Below are positions 1 through 7,949 of a stretch of DNA of 64,000 nt, piece after piece. Source of the DNA: UBA6163 sp041753075 (lineage in GTDB: Bacteria; Planctomycetota; Planctomycetia; Pirellulales; Pirellulaceae); assembly GCA_041753075.1 (NCBI GenBank), contig JBGSVE010000058.1, positions 1-64,000 of the forward strand, given 5' to 3'. The translations under genes were made by a program, and so were the position numbers. The notes beneath the pieces are model-generated. The model saw nothing but the letters and a program-made list of their open reading frames with translations, did no database searches and was not told the DNA's origin. The first letter of the stretch is position 1. Each line of letters starts with the position of its first letter.

Positions 1-221
1 GCCGGCGGCGGACCGGCGCGATGGGCCATCGATACGAAGTCCGGTTTGTCGTCTTCGTCGCCGACCAATCGTTTCAATTGATCGAAGTCGATCGACCGCA
101 ACTGCGAAACCAACCGCCGCTGGCCGGCGTCGTCAAGTTCATCAAAAAACCTCAACACGTGCAGTTGTCCGGCGGTTTCAAGACGCTTCTTCAAAGTCGC
201 TAGTTGGATCAATTCAGGCAT
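1..221 (-). CDS. UDP-sugar pyrophosphorylase-like protein (UDPGP/UAP1 family), 5' end only
   Basis: Only the first ~73 codons are in the window; the gene runs off the left edge. Read on the minus strand, the peptide starts MPELIQLATLKKRLETAGQ and continues with LRFFDELDDAGQRRLVSQL followed by SIDFDQL. A helical 'RFFDELDDAGQ...L..QL..IDF' segment is characteristic of the N-terminus of eukaryotic-type UDP-N-acetylglucosamine/UTP-glucose-1-phosphate uridylyltransferases. An in-frame TGA lies only three codons upstream of the ATG at 221, so this start is well fixed. The catalytic nucleotidyltransferase core (GGxGTRLG-type loop) is outside the window, so the family call is inferred from the N-terminal helices alone. 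Confidence 0.6.
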   Translation of the reverse strand, partial: MPELIQLATLKKRLETAGQLHVLRFFDELDDAGQRRLVSQLRSIDFDQLKRLVGDEDDKPDFVSMAHRAGPPP

Positions 222-327
222 TGGTGCGGTTCAGGGGAGGCAAAAATGGTTCTGTCCCCCACCATGATAACCACGACGCGCCGGCGTGTGTCACCCGCCG
301 CGATGGGTTGCCGAACCTGACTTCGCA

Positions 328-705
328 CTAGCGGGGCAACTTCGGCGTCGAGCTGGTTTCGATCAGCTCGGGCACGACGCGGCGCGGTGCCAATCCGGCG
401 GCAACAAACAATCGGCTCAGCCCCGTCATCAAGCGGTGCCAATGGGCAAGCAACTCGGGGACCTCGAATTGCCCGGCGTCGGCGCGACTCAAGCCACGTT
501 GGCTGACGGTCACCGACGTACCCAGATGCAGTAGCGCCTCCAAGACCAAATGGTCGCGGCGATCTTGGTCGCTGAGCTCAGCGTCGTCATAGATCCAGAC
601 ATGCGACCCCATCACTTCATCGATCAAACGCATCGCTGCGAGATTCGGTGTCTCGGCGCTGATGACCAACGAATGCGAGCCGCAAGTAACATAAAACTTT
701 GACAT
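328..705 (-). CDS. Conserved hypothetical protein, 125 aa
   Basis: A 125-residue soluble protein with no signal peptide or membrane segment. It begins MSKFYVTCGSHSLVISAET, a short beta-rich N-terminus, followed by an acidic/helical middle. A GGAAGG Shine-Dalgarno-like sequence sits 7 nt upstream of the ATG on the minus strand and supports the start. It lies between the four-carbon acid-sugar operon and the UDPGP-like gene on the same strand, but the gaps (140 bp upstream, 106 bp downstream) do not show operon membership. I do not recognise a named family; the length and RBS make it a believable gene. Confidence 0.6.
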   Translation of the reverse strand: MSKFYVTCGSHSLVISAETPNLAAMRLIDEVMGSHVWIYDDAELSDQDRRDHLVLEALLHLGTSVTVSQRGLSRADAGQFEVPELLAHWHRLMTGLSRLFVAAGLAPRRVVPELIETSSTPKLPR

Positions 706-807
706 GGGAAAACCTTCCGTGGAGCGATGGGAGAATCAACTTGTTTCGAGTCGCGAATTGCTCTCGACAGGATTCATCATCGCGAAGGCGCGTGACACGT
801 CTGGTCA

Positions 808-832
808 AACGCCGTTTTTCCCCGGCGTTTTT
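808..832. terminator. Weak hairpin downstream of the otn operon
   Basis: AACGCCG (808-814) pairs with CGGCGTT (823-829) across an 8-nt loop. It lies just past the otnC stop (846) on the minus strand. The T-run is better on the plus strand (TTTTT at 828-832) than on the minus strand, so it is at best a weak terminator for the operon. Confidence 0.35.
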
Positions 833-845
833 GCCATTCCCAGCG

Positions 846-1478
846 TCATTGCGGAAACCTCCGCCGCAGCTCGTCACATTGCTCGGCGGTCAAAACGTTG
901 GTTGCATGGCTGCTCAGCATCAGGAACAACTTCGCGGTTTCCTCGAGCTCTTCCATTGCGGTGACGGCGTCGTCAAGCGACTTTCCGGCCACCACGGGAC
1001 CGTGATTGGCGAGCAAAATAGCACGTGATGTTAACGCGTAGCGCTGCACCTCGCCGGCAAGTGCGGGATCTCCCGGCGGACGATATGGCACCAGCGGCAG
1101 TCGCCCAATCCGCATCACAAAATACGGCGTCAGCGCTGGTAAGCAGTCCTCCGGTGGCAGGTTCGCCAAGCACGAGATCGCGACCGACCACGTCGGATGC
1201 AAATGTACGACTGCGCTGTCCGCGGCGCGCGCCCGATACATTGCCAAATGCAAAAACGCTTCTTTCGACGGCGGGTCACCCGAAACGTGCTCGCCAGCCA
1301 GCGATATTTTAGAGATCCGTGCTGAATCAAGCCGTCCCAAACAACTGTTTGTGGGCGTTATCAGGATCGCATCTGCGGTTTTGACGCTGAGATTACCGCT
1401 GCTGCCGCACGTCAACCCGCGCTCATACAACGAAGCACCAAGCTCACAGAGTTGGTTACGCAGATCACGTTCACTCAT
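846..1478 (-). CDS. otnC: 3-oxo-tetronate 4-phosphate decarboxylase (class II aldolase/adducin family)
   Basis: About 210 aa. Class II aldolase/adducin fold: an N-terminal GLTCGSSGNLSVK segment (phosphate/substrate loop of the fuculose-aldolase type), the zinc-binding VVHLHPTWS motif with its His-x-His pair, and a later LLANHGPVVAG motif supplying the third His. In the OtnC family the enzyme decarboxylates 3-oxo-tetronate 4-phosphate to dihydroxyacetone phosphate and CO2. The ATG at 1478 (or 1481) overlaps the end of otnK, indicating translational coupling; the longer ORF start at 1529 would add 16-17 residues inside otnK and is unlikely. Cytoplasmic. Fits directly after OtnK, whose product is its substrate. 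Confidence 0.85.
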   Translation of the reverse strand: MSERDLRNQLCELGASLYERGLTCGSSGNLSVKTADAILITPTNSCLGRLDSARISKISLAGEHVSGDPPSKEAFLHLAMYRARAADSAVVHLHPTWSVAISCLANLPPEDCLPALTPYFVMRIGRLPLVPYRPPGDPALAGEVQRYALTSRAILLANHGPVVAGKSLDDAVTAMEELEETAKLFLMLSSHATNVLTAEQCDELRRRFPQ

Positions 1479-2760
1479 CATCCACCAAGCGTTGTTGCAG
1501 AGCTTCGGAAAAGAAATCCACGCCGCCAAAATTACCCGACTTCAGCGCCAAGGCCAATTGTGGCGAGCTGGTCGTGAAGACCCAGGGCACTCCGGGCGCG
1601 ATTTGGCGACCGATCCGCACCGCCTGGATGCCCAAGCGATTGACAATCGCACCCGACGTTTCACCGCCAGCGACCACCAGACGCCGGACGCCGCGAGCGA
1701 CTAGCTGCACGGCGATCTCGGCCAGCAAAAATTCGGCTAGCTCGGCAGCAACGGCGGCGCCGAGGGTCGATTGCACCCGCCGCAGCTCCTCGGGATCGCT
1801 CGTTGTGTAAATCAATACCGCACTCCGGTGCAAATGCTTGTCAGCCCAATCAACAGCACTCTTAATCGTTGTCGCGTTGTCGTCACCAGCGAGCAAGTCC
1901 AACTTGAGCGCCGGATGCCGGCGAGCAAAGGCCGCAACTTGTTGTCGCGTTGCCTCCGAGCAGCTTCCTGACAAGACGACCGCCGGACTGTTACTGGCAA
2001 TGCTTGGTTCATTCCGCACGGTAAGGATCATTTGGCCCGACTGGAGCCAAGTGTCTGCCAGATGTCCCGCCCAAGCCGATCCACCGGTGAACAGTTGATG
2101 ACCCGATTGCGAATCGCTGAGCGTTGCCAAGTCTTGCGCCGTCAGTGCATCCGCGATGACCAGCGGCTGCCCGGCGGCAATCAATCGCTGAACAAATTGC
2201 GAAACCGCGCCGGCACCTTGCTCGACGACCGACCAAGGCAACAGGCCGACGCCACGCCGTGACTGCGTCGCCAACACCCTGGGCAAATAGGAATCCGTCA
2301 TCGGCGTCAGCGGATGGTGCCGCATTCCCGATTCGTTGAGTAGTGTTCCGTTTACAAAGAGATGGCCAAGGTAGACCGTCCGCCCATTCTCGGGAAACGC
2401 TGGACAAAAGAGGCAATGCTCTTCGCCAAGACTCGCCAACAGCGCCTCTGCAACCGGTCCGATATTGCCGGCGGTGGTTGAATCAAACGTCGAGCAATAC
2501 TTGAAATAAAACCGCGACGCGCCTTTTTCACGAAGCCAAGTCAACGCCGCCAATGATTGGGCCACCGCCTGGTCCGCGGGCAACGACCGCGACTTCAGCG
2601 CAATCACAATCGCATCGACGCCGTCGATTGAAAAAGTCGCTGGTCCCGTTGGTACGCAAAAGCACTGAATCACTCGCAGCCGGCGCGCCGCGAGGATGCC
2701 CGCAAGGTCAGTGGCTCCGGTGTAGTCGTCGGCAATGCAACCCAGCCGCAGGGCGGTCAC
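1471..2760 (-). CDS. otnK: 3-oxo-tetronate kinase (four-carbon acid sugar kinase, DUF1537)
   Basis: About 429 aa. The N-terminal domain begins with the family signature LGCIADDYTGATDLAG; the C-terminal nucleotide-binding domain carries VVAGGETSGAIVNRLG and the GVDFF motif near the end. OtnK phosphorylates 3-oxo-tetronate at the 4-position in D-threonate/L-erythronate catabolism. The GTG at 2760 overlaps the upstream transporter stop (GTGA, 4 nt), which favours it over the longer start at 2805. Order transporter-otnK-otnC gives uptake, kinase and decarboxylase. The usual partner dehydrogenase (DenD/LtnD type) and isomerase OtnI are not in this window, so the true substrate is unresolved. Confidence 0.88.
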   Translation of the reverse strand: MTALRLGCIADDYTGATDLAGILAARRLRVIQCFCVPTGPATFSIDGVDAIVIALKSRSLPADQAVAQSLAALTWLREKGASRFYFKYCSTFDSTTAGNIGPVAEALLASLGEEHCLFCPAFPENGRTVYLGHLFVNGTLLNESGMRHHPLTPMTDSYLPRVLATQSRRGVGLLPWSVVEQGAGAVSQFVQRLIAAGQPLVIADALTAQDLATLSDSQSGHQLFTGGSAWAGHLADTWLQSGQMILTVRNEPSIASNSPAVVLSGSCSEATRQQVAAFARRHPALKLDLLAGDDNATTIKSAVDWADKHLHRSAVLIYTTSDPEELRRVQSTLGAAVAAELAEFLLAEIAVQLVARGVRRLVVAGGETSGAIVNRLGIQAVRIGRQIAPGVPWVFTTSSPQLALALKSGNFGGVDFFSEALQQRLVDDE

Positions 2761-4022
2761 GTTTGGGCTTCCAAATCGGAGTGCTGGGGCGCAACCATAA
2801 ACCACAAGCCAATCGCAATTGAATTGAGCACTGCTGCGGTGATAAAAAAGCCGGCGGGACCGTAGGATTCGATTAAGAACGGATACGCCAAGCCAACGAC
2901 CGCCGAACCGATGTTGCCGGCCATGTTCATCGTTCCGCTGACCGCACCGGCGTGGTTGCGACCGATGTCAATGCAGTAAGTCCAGGACGGGGCCAACGTC
3001 ATGTCGGCACCAAAAATTGCCACCGACAACCACAGCACCGCACCGCCGGCGGTAGGTTGCCCGACGCTCATCAACAAACCAACGACGGCGAGCGCAAAGC
3101 CAACGATCGCGGGCCCCTTGCGCGACCAGCGATAAGCCTTTGAACGGTACAAAAAATCGACCAACCAGCCGGAAAACACATTGCCAAATGCACCGGCAAA
3201 CAGCGGGATCATCACGTACAATCCGGTGCTGGTGGCGTCGAGATCAAAGGTCTTCCGCACATAGGGAAACAACCACGTCAGGCAAAAAAAGAACGTGAAG
3301 TTGCTGGCAAAATATTGACCCATCATCAACCATACACTGGTCGAACCGAGAATTTCGCGAAGTGATATCTGGACGGCGGCGGTTTCGGTTGCCTCGCGCC
3401 GTCCTAATTTGATCCATTTCAATTCCTCACGACGAACATAGCGATGCTTCTCGGGATCGTCGCGAAACCAATTCCACCAAAACCCAGCCCAGCAAAACCC
3501 GACACCCATCAAAACGACAAACGCACCCTTCCAGCCAACGCGATCGATCAGCATTGGCAACAGTGGCATCGTGACGGCCGCGCCGACTCGCGACCCGGAG
3601 AAATTGATCCCCTTAATCAAACCCCGTTCAGTCAGCGGAATCCACGAGTAGACCACTTTTGCCAAACCCGGAAACGCACCAGCTTCGCCAGCGCCAAACA
3701 AAAACCGAATCGCCAGCAGCGAACTGAAATTCCATGCTGCGGCGGTCAAGCCGGTAAACGCGGACCAAAACAGCACGACAATCGTCAACAGCCGCCGACC
3801 GCCGATGGAATCGGCCAGCATCCCGGTGGGTGCCTGGAGCAGTGCGTAACCGAACGCAAACGAACTCATGATCGCGCCCCATTGGCGATCAGAAAGTTGC
3901 AACTCGGCAACGATTGGCTCTTTTGCGGTCGAGATACAAGCCCGATCGACGTACAGCAACAATGTCAAACTGAATGTCGCAAGAACCAAGATTGCTCGCT
4001 GCGGCACGTGGTATTGCGACAT
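2757..4022 (-). CDS. MFS transporter, anion:cation symporter (ACS) type, likely sugar-acid importer
   Basis: 421 aa with about 12 hydrophobic segments. The N-terminus reads YVDRACISTAKEPIVAELQL, then LLQAPTGMLADSIGGRR, the loop 2-3 motif of MFS ACS members such as GudP/ExuT/LgoT hexuronate and aldarate carriers. The 4-nt overlap with otnK places it in the same transcript, so I infer import of a four-carbon sugar acid (threonate/erythronate type). A 117-bp gap separates it from the NUDIX gene upstream; no clear operator was found there. The next-best reading is a general organic-anion importer. Confidence 0.82.
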   Translation of the reverse strand: MSQYHVPQRAILVLATFSLTLLLYVDRACISTAKEPIVAELQLSDRQWGAIMSSFAFGYALLQAPTGMLADSIGGRRLLTIVVLFWSAFTGLTAAAWNFSSLLAIRFLFGAGEAGAFPGLAKVVYSWIPLTERGLIKGINFSGSRVGAAVTMPLLPMLIDRVGWKGAFVVLMGVGFCWAGFWWNWFRDDPEKHRYVRREELKWIKLGRREATETAAVQISLREILGSTSVWLMMGQYFASNFTFFFCLTWLFPYVRKTFDLDATSTGLYVMIPLFAGAFGNVFSGWLVDFLYRSKAYRWSRKGPAIVGFALAVVGLLMSVGQPTAGGAVLWLSVAIFGADMTLAPSWTYCIDIGRNHAGAVSGTMNMAGNIGSAVVGLAYPFLIESYGPAGFFITAAVLNSIAIGLWFMVAPQHSDLEAQT

Positions 4023-4119
4023 GAAGCCTAAGTGTCCGAATCAGCCATGGTCCAAAAGGGACATCGTAGATTGGGGGGGCACATTAGACAACCGCGTAGT
4101 GCATCTCAATTTCGGGTGG

Positions 4120-4140
4120 CAAAAATTGTAGAACGGTTGT
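4120..4140 (-). repeat. Half copy of the intergenic palindrome found at 37199-37268
   Basis: On the minus strand 4140-4120 reads ACAACCGTTCTACAATTTTTG, immediately after the NUDIX stop codon. The same 21-nt string occurs at 37249-37269 as the outer right arm and T-tract of a perfect palindrome. Both copies lie just 3' of a gene, consistent with a dispersed terminator-like element of which this is a half or remnant. Confidence 0.7.
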
Positions 4141-4583
4141 TATTGATAAGGCACGGCGAGCTCAACTTCGCCGACGCGCCAAGCTTCGATGAACCGTGGC
4201 AAACTCGGCAGGACTTCGATGGCTTCAAGAATTTCGTGACGGTCCATCCAAAAACAATCGGCGACTTCAACGAAATCGGGAGTGGGAATGGCCTCGTCGT
4301 CAAGCTCGGCCAACCAAAACGCCAGCTTGGTTCCCCATGGCGTCACGCTGCGCCACACACATCTTACTGGCGCAACGGCGACGGTTAGCTCTTCCTGCAT
4401 CTCGCGGACCAGAGCCTGTTCTTCAGTTTCGCCGAATTCGATCGTGCCACCGGGCAGACAGAGTTTCCCTGGTGCCGTCACATTCTGACTACGACGAATC
4501 GTTAACAATTTTTCGCCGCGCATCATCACGCCGACAACGCCTCGCTTGCCTTTGACGAATGGCTTTGGTGTGGGTGGAGTCAT
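4140..4583 (-). CDS. NUDIX hydrolase
   Basis: About 147 aa from the ATG at 4583; a GTG at 4607 would add 8 residues. It contains a complete NUDIX box starting at GGTIEFGETEEQALVREM and ending QEELTV, i.e. GX5EX7REUXEE with Thr instead of the final Gly. A GKLCLPGG segment just before the box is typical of MutT/ADP-ribose-type family members. It hydrolyses some nucleoside diphosphate derivative with a divalent metal; the substrate cannot be predicted. Cytoplasmic. It stands alone between the DAC gene and the otn operon on the same strand. Confidence 0.85.
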   Translation of the reverse strand: MTPPTPKPFVKGKRGVVGVMMRGEKLLTIRRSQNVTAPGKLCLPGGTIEFGETEEQALVREMQEELTVAVAPVRCVWRSVTPWGTKLAFWLAELDDEAIPTPDFVEVADCFWMDRHEILEAIEVLPSLPRFIEAWRVGEVELAVPYQ

Positions 4584-4701
4584 GGTGTTTGGCAAAGCGA
4601 AGGTCACTTAGCAGATCGGTTATTAAGTCGCCCACTGTAACGTCTGGGCAAATCTTTTCAGACACCAGTTGACAGCCAAACCGTAACAAGGGCAGATCGC
4701 G

Positions 4702-5979
4702 TTACGTTCCCAGCATTCGATGGTCGTGATAGACAATGCCGTGTTCCTTGATGTGGCGAACGAATCGAACGTGACCGTCCTGGGAAATCACAATCGCAAT
4801 CACTTCGGGATGGCGATGTACCAAGCGAAAGACGCTGCGGTGACGCGTGCCAAACCGCTCGGCGAAATCAGGCACAACGCGTGTCGCCTCCAGGTCGAGC
4901 GCTCGCCAAACTTGCTCGACCGGCGGTAGCTGACTGCTGATCTCAGCACCGAAACCGTGGACTTCGAGCCGTCTGGTTAACACCAATGCCCCATCGACGG
5001 CCGACAATCCGGCAAACAAGTGACCCACCTCAAAGACCGCTTCATCAAGGTCGGTAATCGCCGGATGCGAGCTTTGCGAATAGGTTCGCCAACCGACCAG
5101 CCCGTCGGCAAACCCGGCGTGGATTTCGGCGAGCGTGTTCATGATGTCAACCATCACCGTGCGGAATCGGCCGCGCCCCGACGACCGCACAAACGGATAT
5201 TTGACCGCCAGCGAACCATCATTTTCGGGTTCCGGAGGCAAGAACAGCATCGTCCCGCCATGGCGTTGGCTGCGAATGATGCTGACCGTCCGCCGCAGCA
5301 CGTGCTGGGCGAGCATGCGCATGAAATCGGGATCGATCGTCGCCCACGGACGCTCCGGATTTTCCGCCAAGGCCACTTCGCGGGCCGCCAGATGCAATTG
5401 CATCACCTCCTCGCGCACATCGGCAAAATGGGCCGGCAGCCAGCGCGAGCGAAACACGTCGACATTGCCGCGTTCGATCACGCCTTCGTTCAGCGTGGCA
5501 ATGATCTGGGCACCGCAATAGACCGAGATGTCACCGGGCCCGTTGACATACACGATCAACATTTCCGGCAAATCGAGATTCGCATCGCGACCGCCGTGGA
5601 TCTCGCGAACCCAGCGTGGCCCGGTATGAATCACGCCCCAAATCAACAACTCACCGGCCTGGCAAGTGGCACCAATCATCGCCCGATGAAACTCGACGGC
5701 GGGCGACAAACGCCGGACTTCGCCCGGCGTAAACTCGCGTGGATTGGTAAACGGCAAGACCTGTAGTCCATCGGGCGGGCCGCCGTCCGGTGGAAACGCA
5801 TCGATCGGCCCAAGGATCAAGCGAAACGAAATCGGACGCTCTTCTTCGCGCAGCAAGCTCGCTTGAAAGCAAGTCGCCAGCACGATCGCCAACGTGTCTT
5901 GCGGTGGTTTGGGGCCGGCCGCCGCGGGCCAATCGGCGATGATTGCCGCCGCAAATTCCTCAGGGTACGCGTACTTCAA
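4702..5979 (-). CDS. Diadenylate cyclase-like protein with N-terminal sensor (DACNV-type)
   Basis: About 425 aa if translation begins at the TTG at 5979, whose TTGA overlaps the queD stop; an ATG-initiated ORF extends to 6147 but would lie wholly inside queD. The C-terminal ~200 residues resemble the DisA_N/DAC fold: a RSQRHGGTMLFLPP strand segment, then VDGALVLTRRLEVHGFGAE (~327-345) and FGTRHRSVFRL (~375-385). DGA and RHR are the catalytic motifs of c-di-AMP synthases, and both are present. The N-terminal ~230 residues match no domain I can name with certainty, but the architecture fits the predicted DACNV sensor-plus-DAC proteins. No transmembrane segment or DNA-binding domain was seen. 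Inference: a soluble, signal-gated c-di-AMP synthase. Confidence 0.68.
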   Translation of the reverse strand: MKYAYPEEFAAAIIADWPAAAGPKPPQDTLAIVLATCFQASLLREEERPISFRLILGPIDAFPPDGGPPDGLQVLPFTNPREFTPGEVRRLSPAVEFHRAMIGATCQAGELLIWGVIHTGPRWVREIHGGRDANLDLPEMLIVYVNGPGDISVYCGAQIIATLNEGVIERGNVDVFRSRWLPAHFADVREEVMQLHLAAREVALAENPERPWATIDPDFMRMLAQHVLRRTVSIIRSQRHGGTMLFLPPEPENDGSLAVKYPFVRSSGRGRFRTVMVDIMNTLAEIHAGFADGLVGWRTYSQSSHPAITDLDEAVFEVGHLFAGLSAVDGALVLTRRLEVHGFGAEISSQLPPVEQVWRALDLEATRVVPDFAERFGTRHRSVFRLVHRHPEVIAIVISQDGHVRFVRHIKEHGIVYHDHRMLGT

Positions 5980-6404
5980 TCGAGCGTCACTTCGGCGTAG
6001 CTTTCTTCGGTTTCCCAAATCACCACTTTGTACGCCGATGCACCTGTACCGGCCAAGACGGTCGGACAAACTGCTTCGAGCAAGTATTTTGCCATATTTT
6101 CCGCCGTTGGATTGTAGGGCAACAAATACAATCGATGCGGCTGACAAAGTTTGACCGACGCAATCGCGTTCTCGTCTTTATCCCAAAGAATGAACGCGTG
6201 ATCCCAGTGCTGGTCTAGCCAGCCCTTGCACGTTTCCTTGAGCATCTTGAAGTCGAGGATTCGACCGACTTCATCTTGCTCTTGGCCGGTGACATGAAAT
6301 TCAGCGACGTAATTGTGGCCATGCAAGTTTTCACAGGCACCGCCGTGGCGAAGCAGACGATGCCCGGCGCAGAACGTGATCCTGCGCATGATTCGTATAG
6401 CCAA
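5976..6404 (-). CDS. queD: 6-carboxy-5,6,7,8-tetrahydropterin synthase / PTPS family (QueD)
   Basis: 142 aa. The PTPS/QueD family is shown by FCAGHRLLRHGG (first zinc His), then CENLHGHNYVAEFHV containing the catalytic Cys and the HGH zinc pair, LDFKMLK, LDHxF-like DQHWDHAFIL, and the C-terminal VVIWETEESYAEV strand with the conserved Glu. In queuosine biosynthesis it converts dihydroneopterin triphosphate to carboxytetrahydropterin. No queC, queE or queF is adjacent; instead it overlaps the DAC-like gene by 4 nt. Cytoplasmic. A pterin-related role other than queuosine cannot be excluded. Confidence 0.88.
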   Translation of the reverse strand: MAIRIMRRITFCAGHRLLRHGGACENLHGHNYVAEFHVTGQEQDEVGRILDFKMLKETCKGWLDQHWDHAFILWDKDENAIASVKLCQPHRLYLLPYNPTAENMAKYLLEAVCPTVLAGTGASAYKVVIWETEESYAEVTLD

Positions 6405-6416
6405 ATTATTTAACCT

Positions 6417-7748
6417 TTAGTCGCCACGCAGCTTCAAACCTAAATCAGTCAACTTCTCACGGACTTCGTTCAGGCTGGTGACGCCGAAGTTCTTACACTC
6501 CAACATATCATCGCCCGTTTTGCGAACCAACTCGCCAATAGTGTTGATCCCCAACCGAACCATACACTTGCGCGCCCGCACAGAAAGATTCAAATCGGCG
6601 ATTGGACGATCAAGCAAAGCTTGCTCGTCAGGCGTCATGTGCGACGTATCGATCGGTGGATCGGTGGATCGCTTCTCGTTGGCGAATTGACCGAGCGACA
6701 AGCTTTTGCTCGAAAGAATTTCGCGAATTTCGTACAAGCTTGTTTCGCCAAAGTTCTTGCTGCTGAGCAATTCGGCTTCGCTGGTCCGGGTCAGATCGCC
6801 GATGGTCTCGATGCCCATTTTCTGTAAGCAATTACGACTGCGGACCGACAATTCGAAATTGGATACGGGTTGGTTAAGTATTTGAGCCAACCGGTCGTTG
6901 CGACGCTGGGTTTCCTCGTCATACAGCATGTTCCCCAGCGCCGATGCATCCTTCATATACAGCAACGTCTGCGGATGATCGGGATAGACATCGAGCACTC
7001 GGCGATAACAGACCTGTGCTTTGTCGTACTGGTTATTGTCTTCGTAGAACACGCCCAAGTTCAGCAGCGCGCCAATGCCCGTGGGAAACGCTGCGGCGGC
7101 CCGCTCGTACAGCATGAGCGCTTCGTCGTCGTTGCCCTGGCGGTCGTTCTCCAGTGCCAACCCAAACAATGCACCGGCGTGATTAGGGTCCGACAGAACC
7201 GCCCGTTCGTACAAGGCAATGGCTTCGGGCATATTGCCTCCCACGGTCGAAACCGTGGCGGCACGCTGGTACAGGTAATCAGCCGATTGTTCGATCGGGC
7301 CGTACATGTCATCGAGTAATTTCATTGAGTCCTCGATTTTGCCGAGGTAACGATACGCTTCGGCGACGCCCAAACGGCAGCGATCACCGTCATAACCGGA
7401 TTTTTGGGCTTGCTCGTACTTTTGAACCGCTAGATCGTAGTTTCCTAACTCGAATTGGCATTTCGCCGAGTAAAATAATGCCATGGCGCTGCCATCGGCG
7501 CTGGCCAATGTGTCGCTGGCCGGCTTTGATTTGCCCGCCAAGAACTGACAGACACCGAGTTTGGTTTTGGCTGCGGGCGTAAGTGCCGTATCCTGTTCCA
7601 ATTCGATAATGGCATCGCGAAGCTCCGAAAAATGAAGTTGGTTTTCGACAATCGCATCACGAATCGTGATTACGTCGGCGGGGCCGAAAGACTGGCTCCC
7701 CAACACTAATTCCCGCACATCAACCGTATTAATTAATTGAACTGTCAC
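6417..7748 (-). CDS. TPR protein with two RNA polymerase alpha-CTD-like repeats
   Basis: About 443 aa. The open frame extends to 7841, but that would translate part of tRNA-Thr, so a start after the tRNA is needed; GTG 7748 (or GTG 7718) precedes ELVLGSQSFGPADVITIRD. The middle holds several TPR helices (for example YDLAVQKYEQAQKSGYDGD and YDKAQVCYRRVLDVYPDHP). Two ~60-residue repeats follow at ~293-352 and ~381-440: 'VSNFELSVRSRNCLQKMGIE...' and 'IADLNLSVRARKCMVRLGIN...', each with a KNFG-SL-E-R motif, as in the DNA-binding C-terminal domain of RNA polymerase alpha. No sigma or beta-binding region is present. Likely a planctomycete transcription-associated factor; role unknown. Confidence 0.8.
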   Translation of the reverse strand: MTVQLINTVDVRELVLGSQSFGPADVITIRDAIVENQLHFSELRDAIIELEQDTALTPAAKTKLGVCQFLAGKSKPASDTLASADGSAMALFYSAKCQFELGNYDLAVQKYEQAQKSGYDGDRCRLGVAEAYRYLGKIEDSMKLLDDMYGPIEQSADYLYQRAATVSTVGGNMPEAIALYERAVLSDPNHAGALFGLALENDRQGNDDEALMLYERAAAAFPTGIGALLNLGVFYEDNNQYDKAQVCYRRVLDVYPDHPQTLLYMKDASALGNMLYDEETQRRNDRLAQILNQPVSNFELSVRSRNCLQKMGIETIGDLTRTSEAELLSSKNFGETSLYEIREILSSKSLSLGQFANEKRSTDPPIDTSHMTPDEQALLDRPIADLNLSVRARKCMVRLGINTIGELVRKTGDDMLECKNFGVTSLNEVREKLTDLGLKLRGD

Positions 7749-7806
7749 AGCCGACTGCTCCCGCAGAAGTGAATTGAAATCACGTGAATTCGAGACAACG
7801 TTAAGA

Positions 7807-7879
7807 GCCAGCGGTGGGACTCGAACCCGCAACCCTCGCATTACGAATGCGATGCTCTACCAATTGAAGCTACGCTGGC
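7807..7879 (-). tRNA. tRNA-Thr (anticodon CGT)
   Basis: A complete 73-nt cloverleaf on the minus strand. The acceptor stem GCCAGCG/CGCTGGC is perfectly paired; the D arm is GCTT...GAGC, the anticodon stem TCGCA/TGCGA encloses TTCGTAA (anticodon CGT, reading ACG Thr), and the T arm is GCGGG-TTCGAGT-CCCAC. CCA is not encoded. It lies ~60 nt upstream of the TPR/alpha-CTD gene on the same strand. Confidence 0.97.
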
Positions 7880-7949
7880 ATCCGATTGCAAAGCGTGAAA
7901 GAATACGAACTTCACCCAGTTTTCGTCAATAGCCACGAGGAATCGCCCG

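Noticed and set aside
5020..5766. 248-aa plus-strand frame opposite the DAC-like gene
   Set aside because: Arg/His/Pro-rich shadow frame without RBS or family motif.
6147..6147. ATG at 6147 as the start of the DAC-like gene
   Set aside because: It would place ~56 extra residues inside queD in another frame, whereas a TTG at 5979 couples to the queD stop; the upstream residues show no domain.
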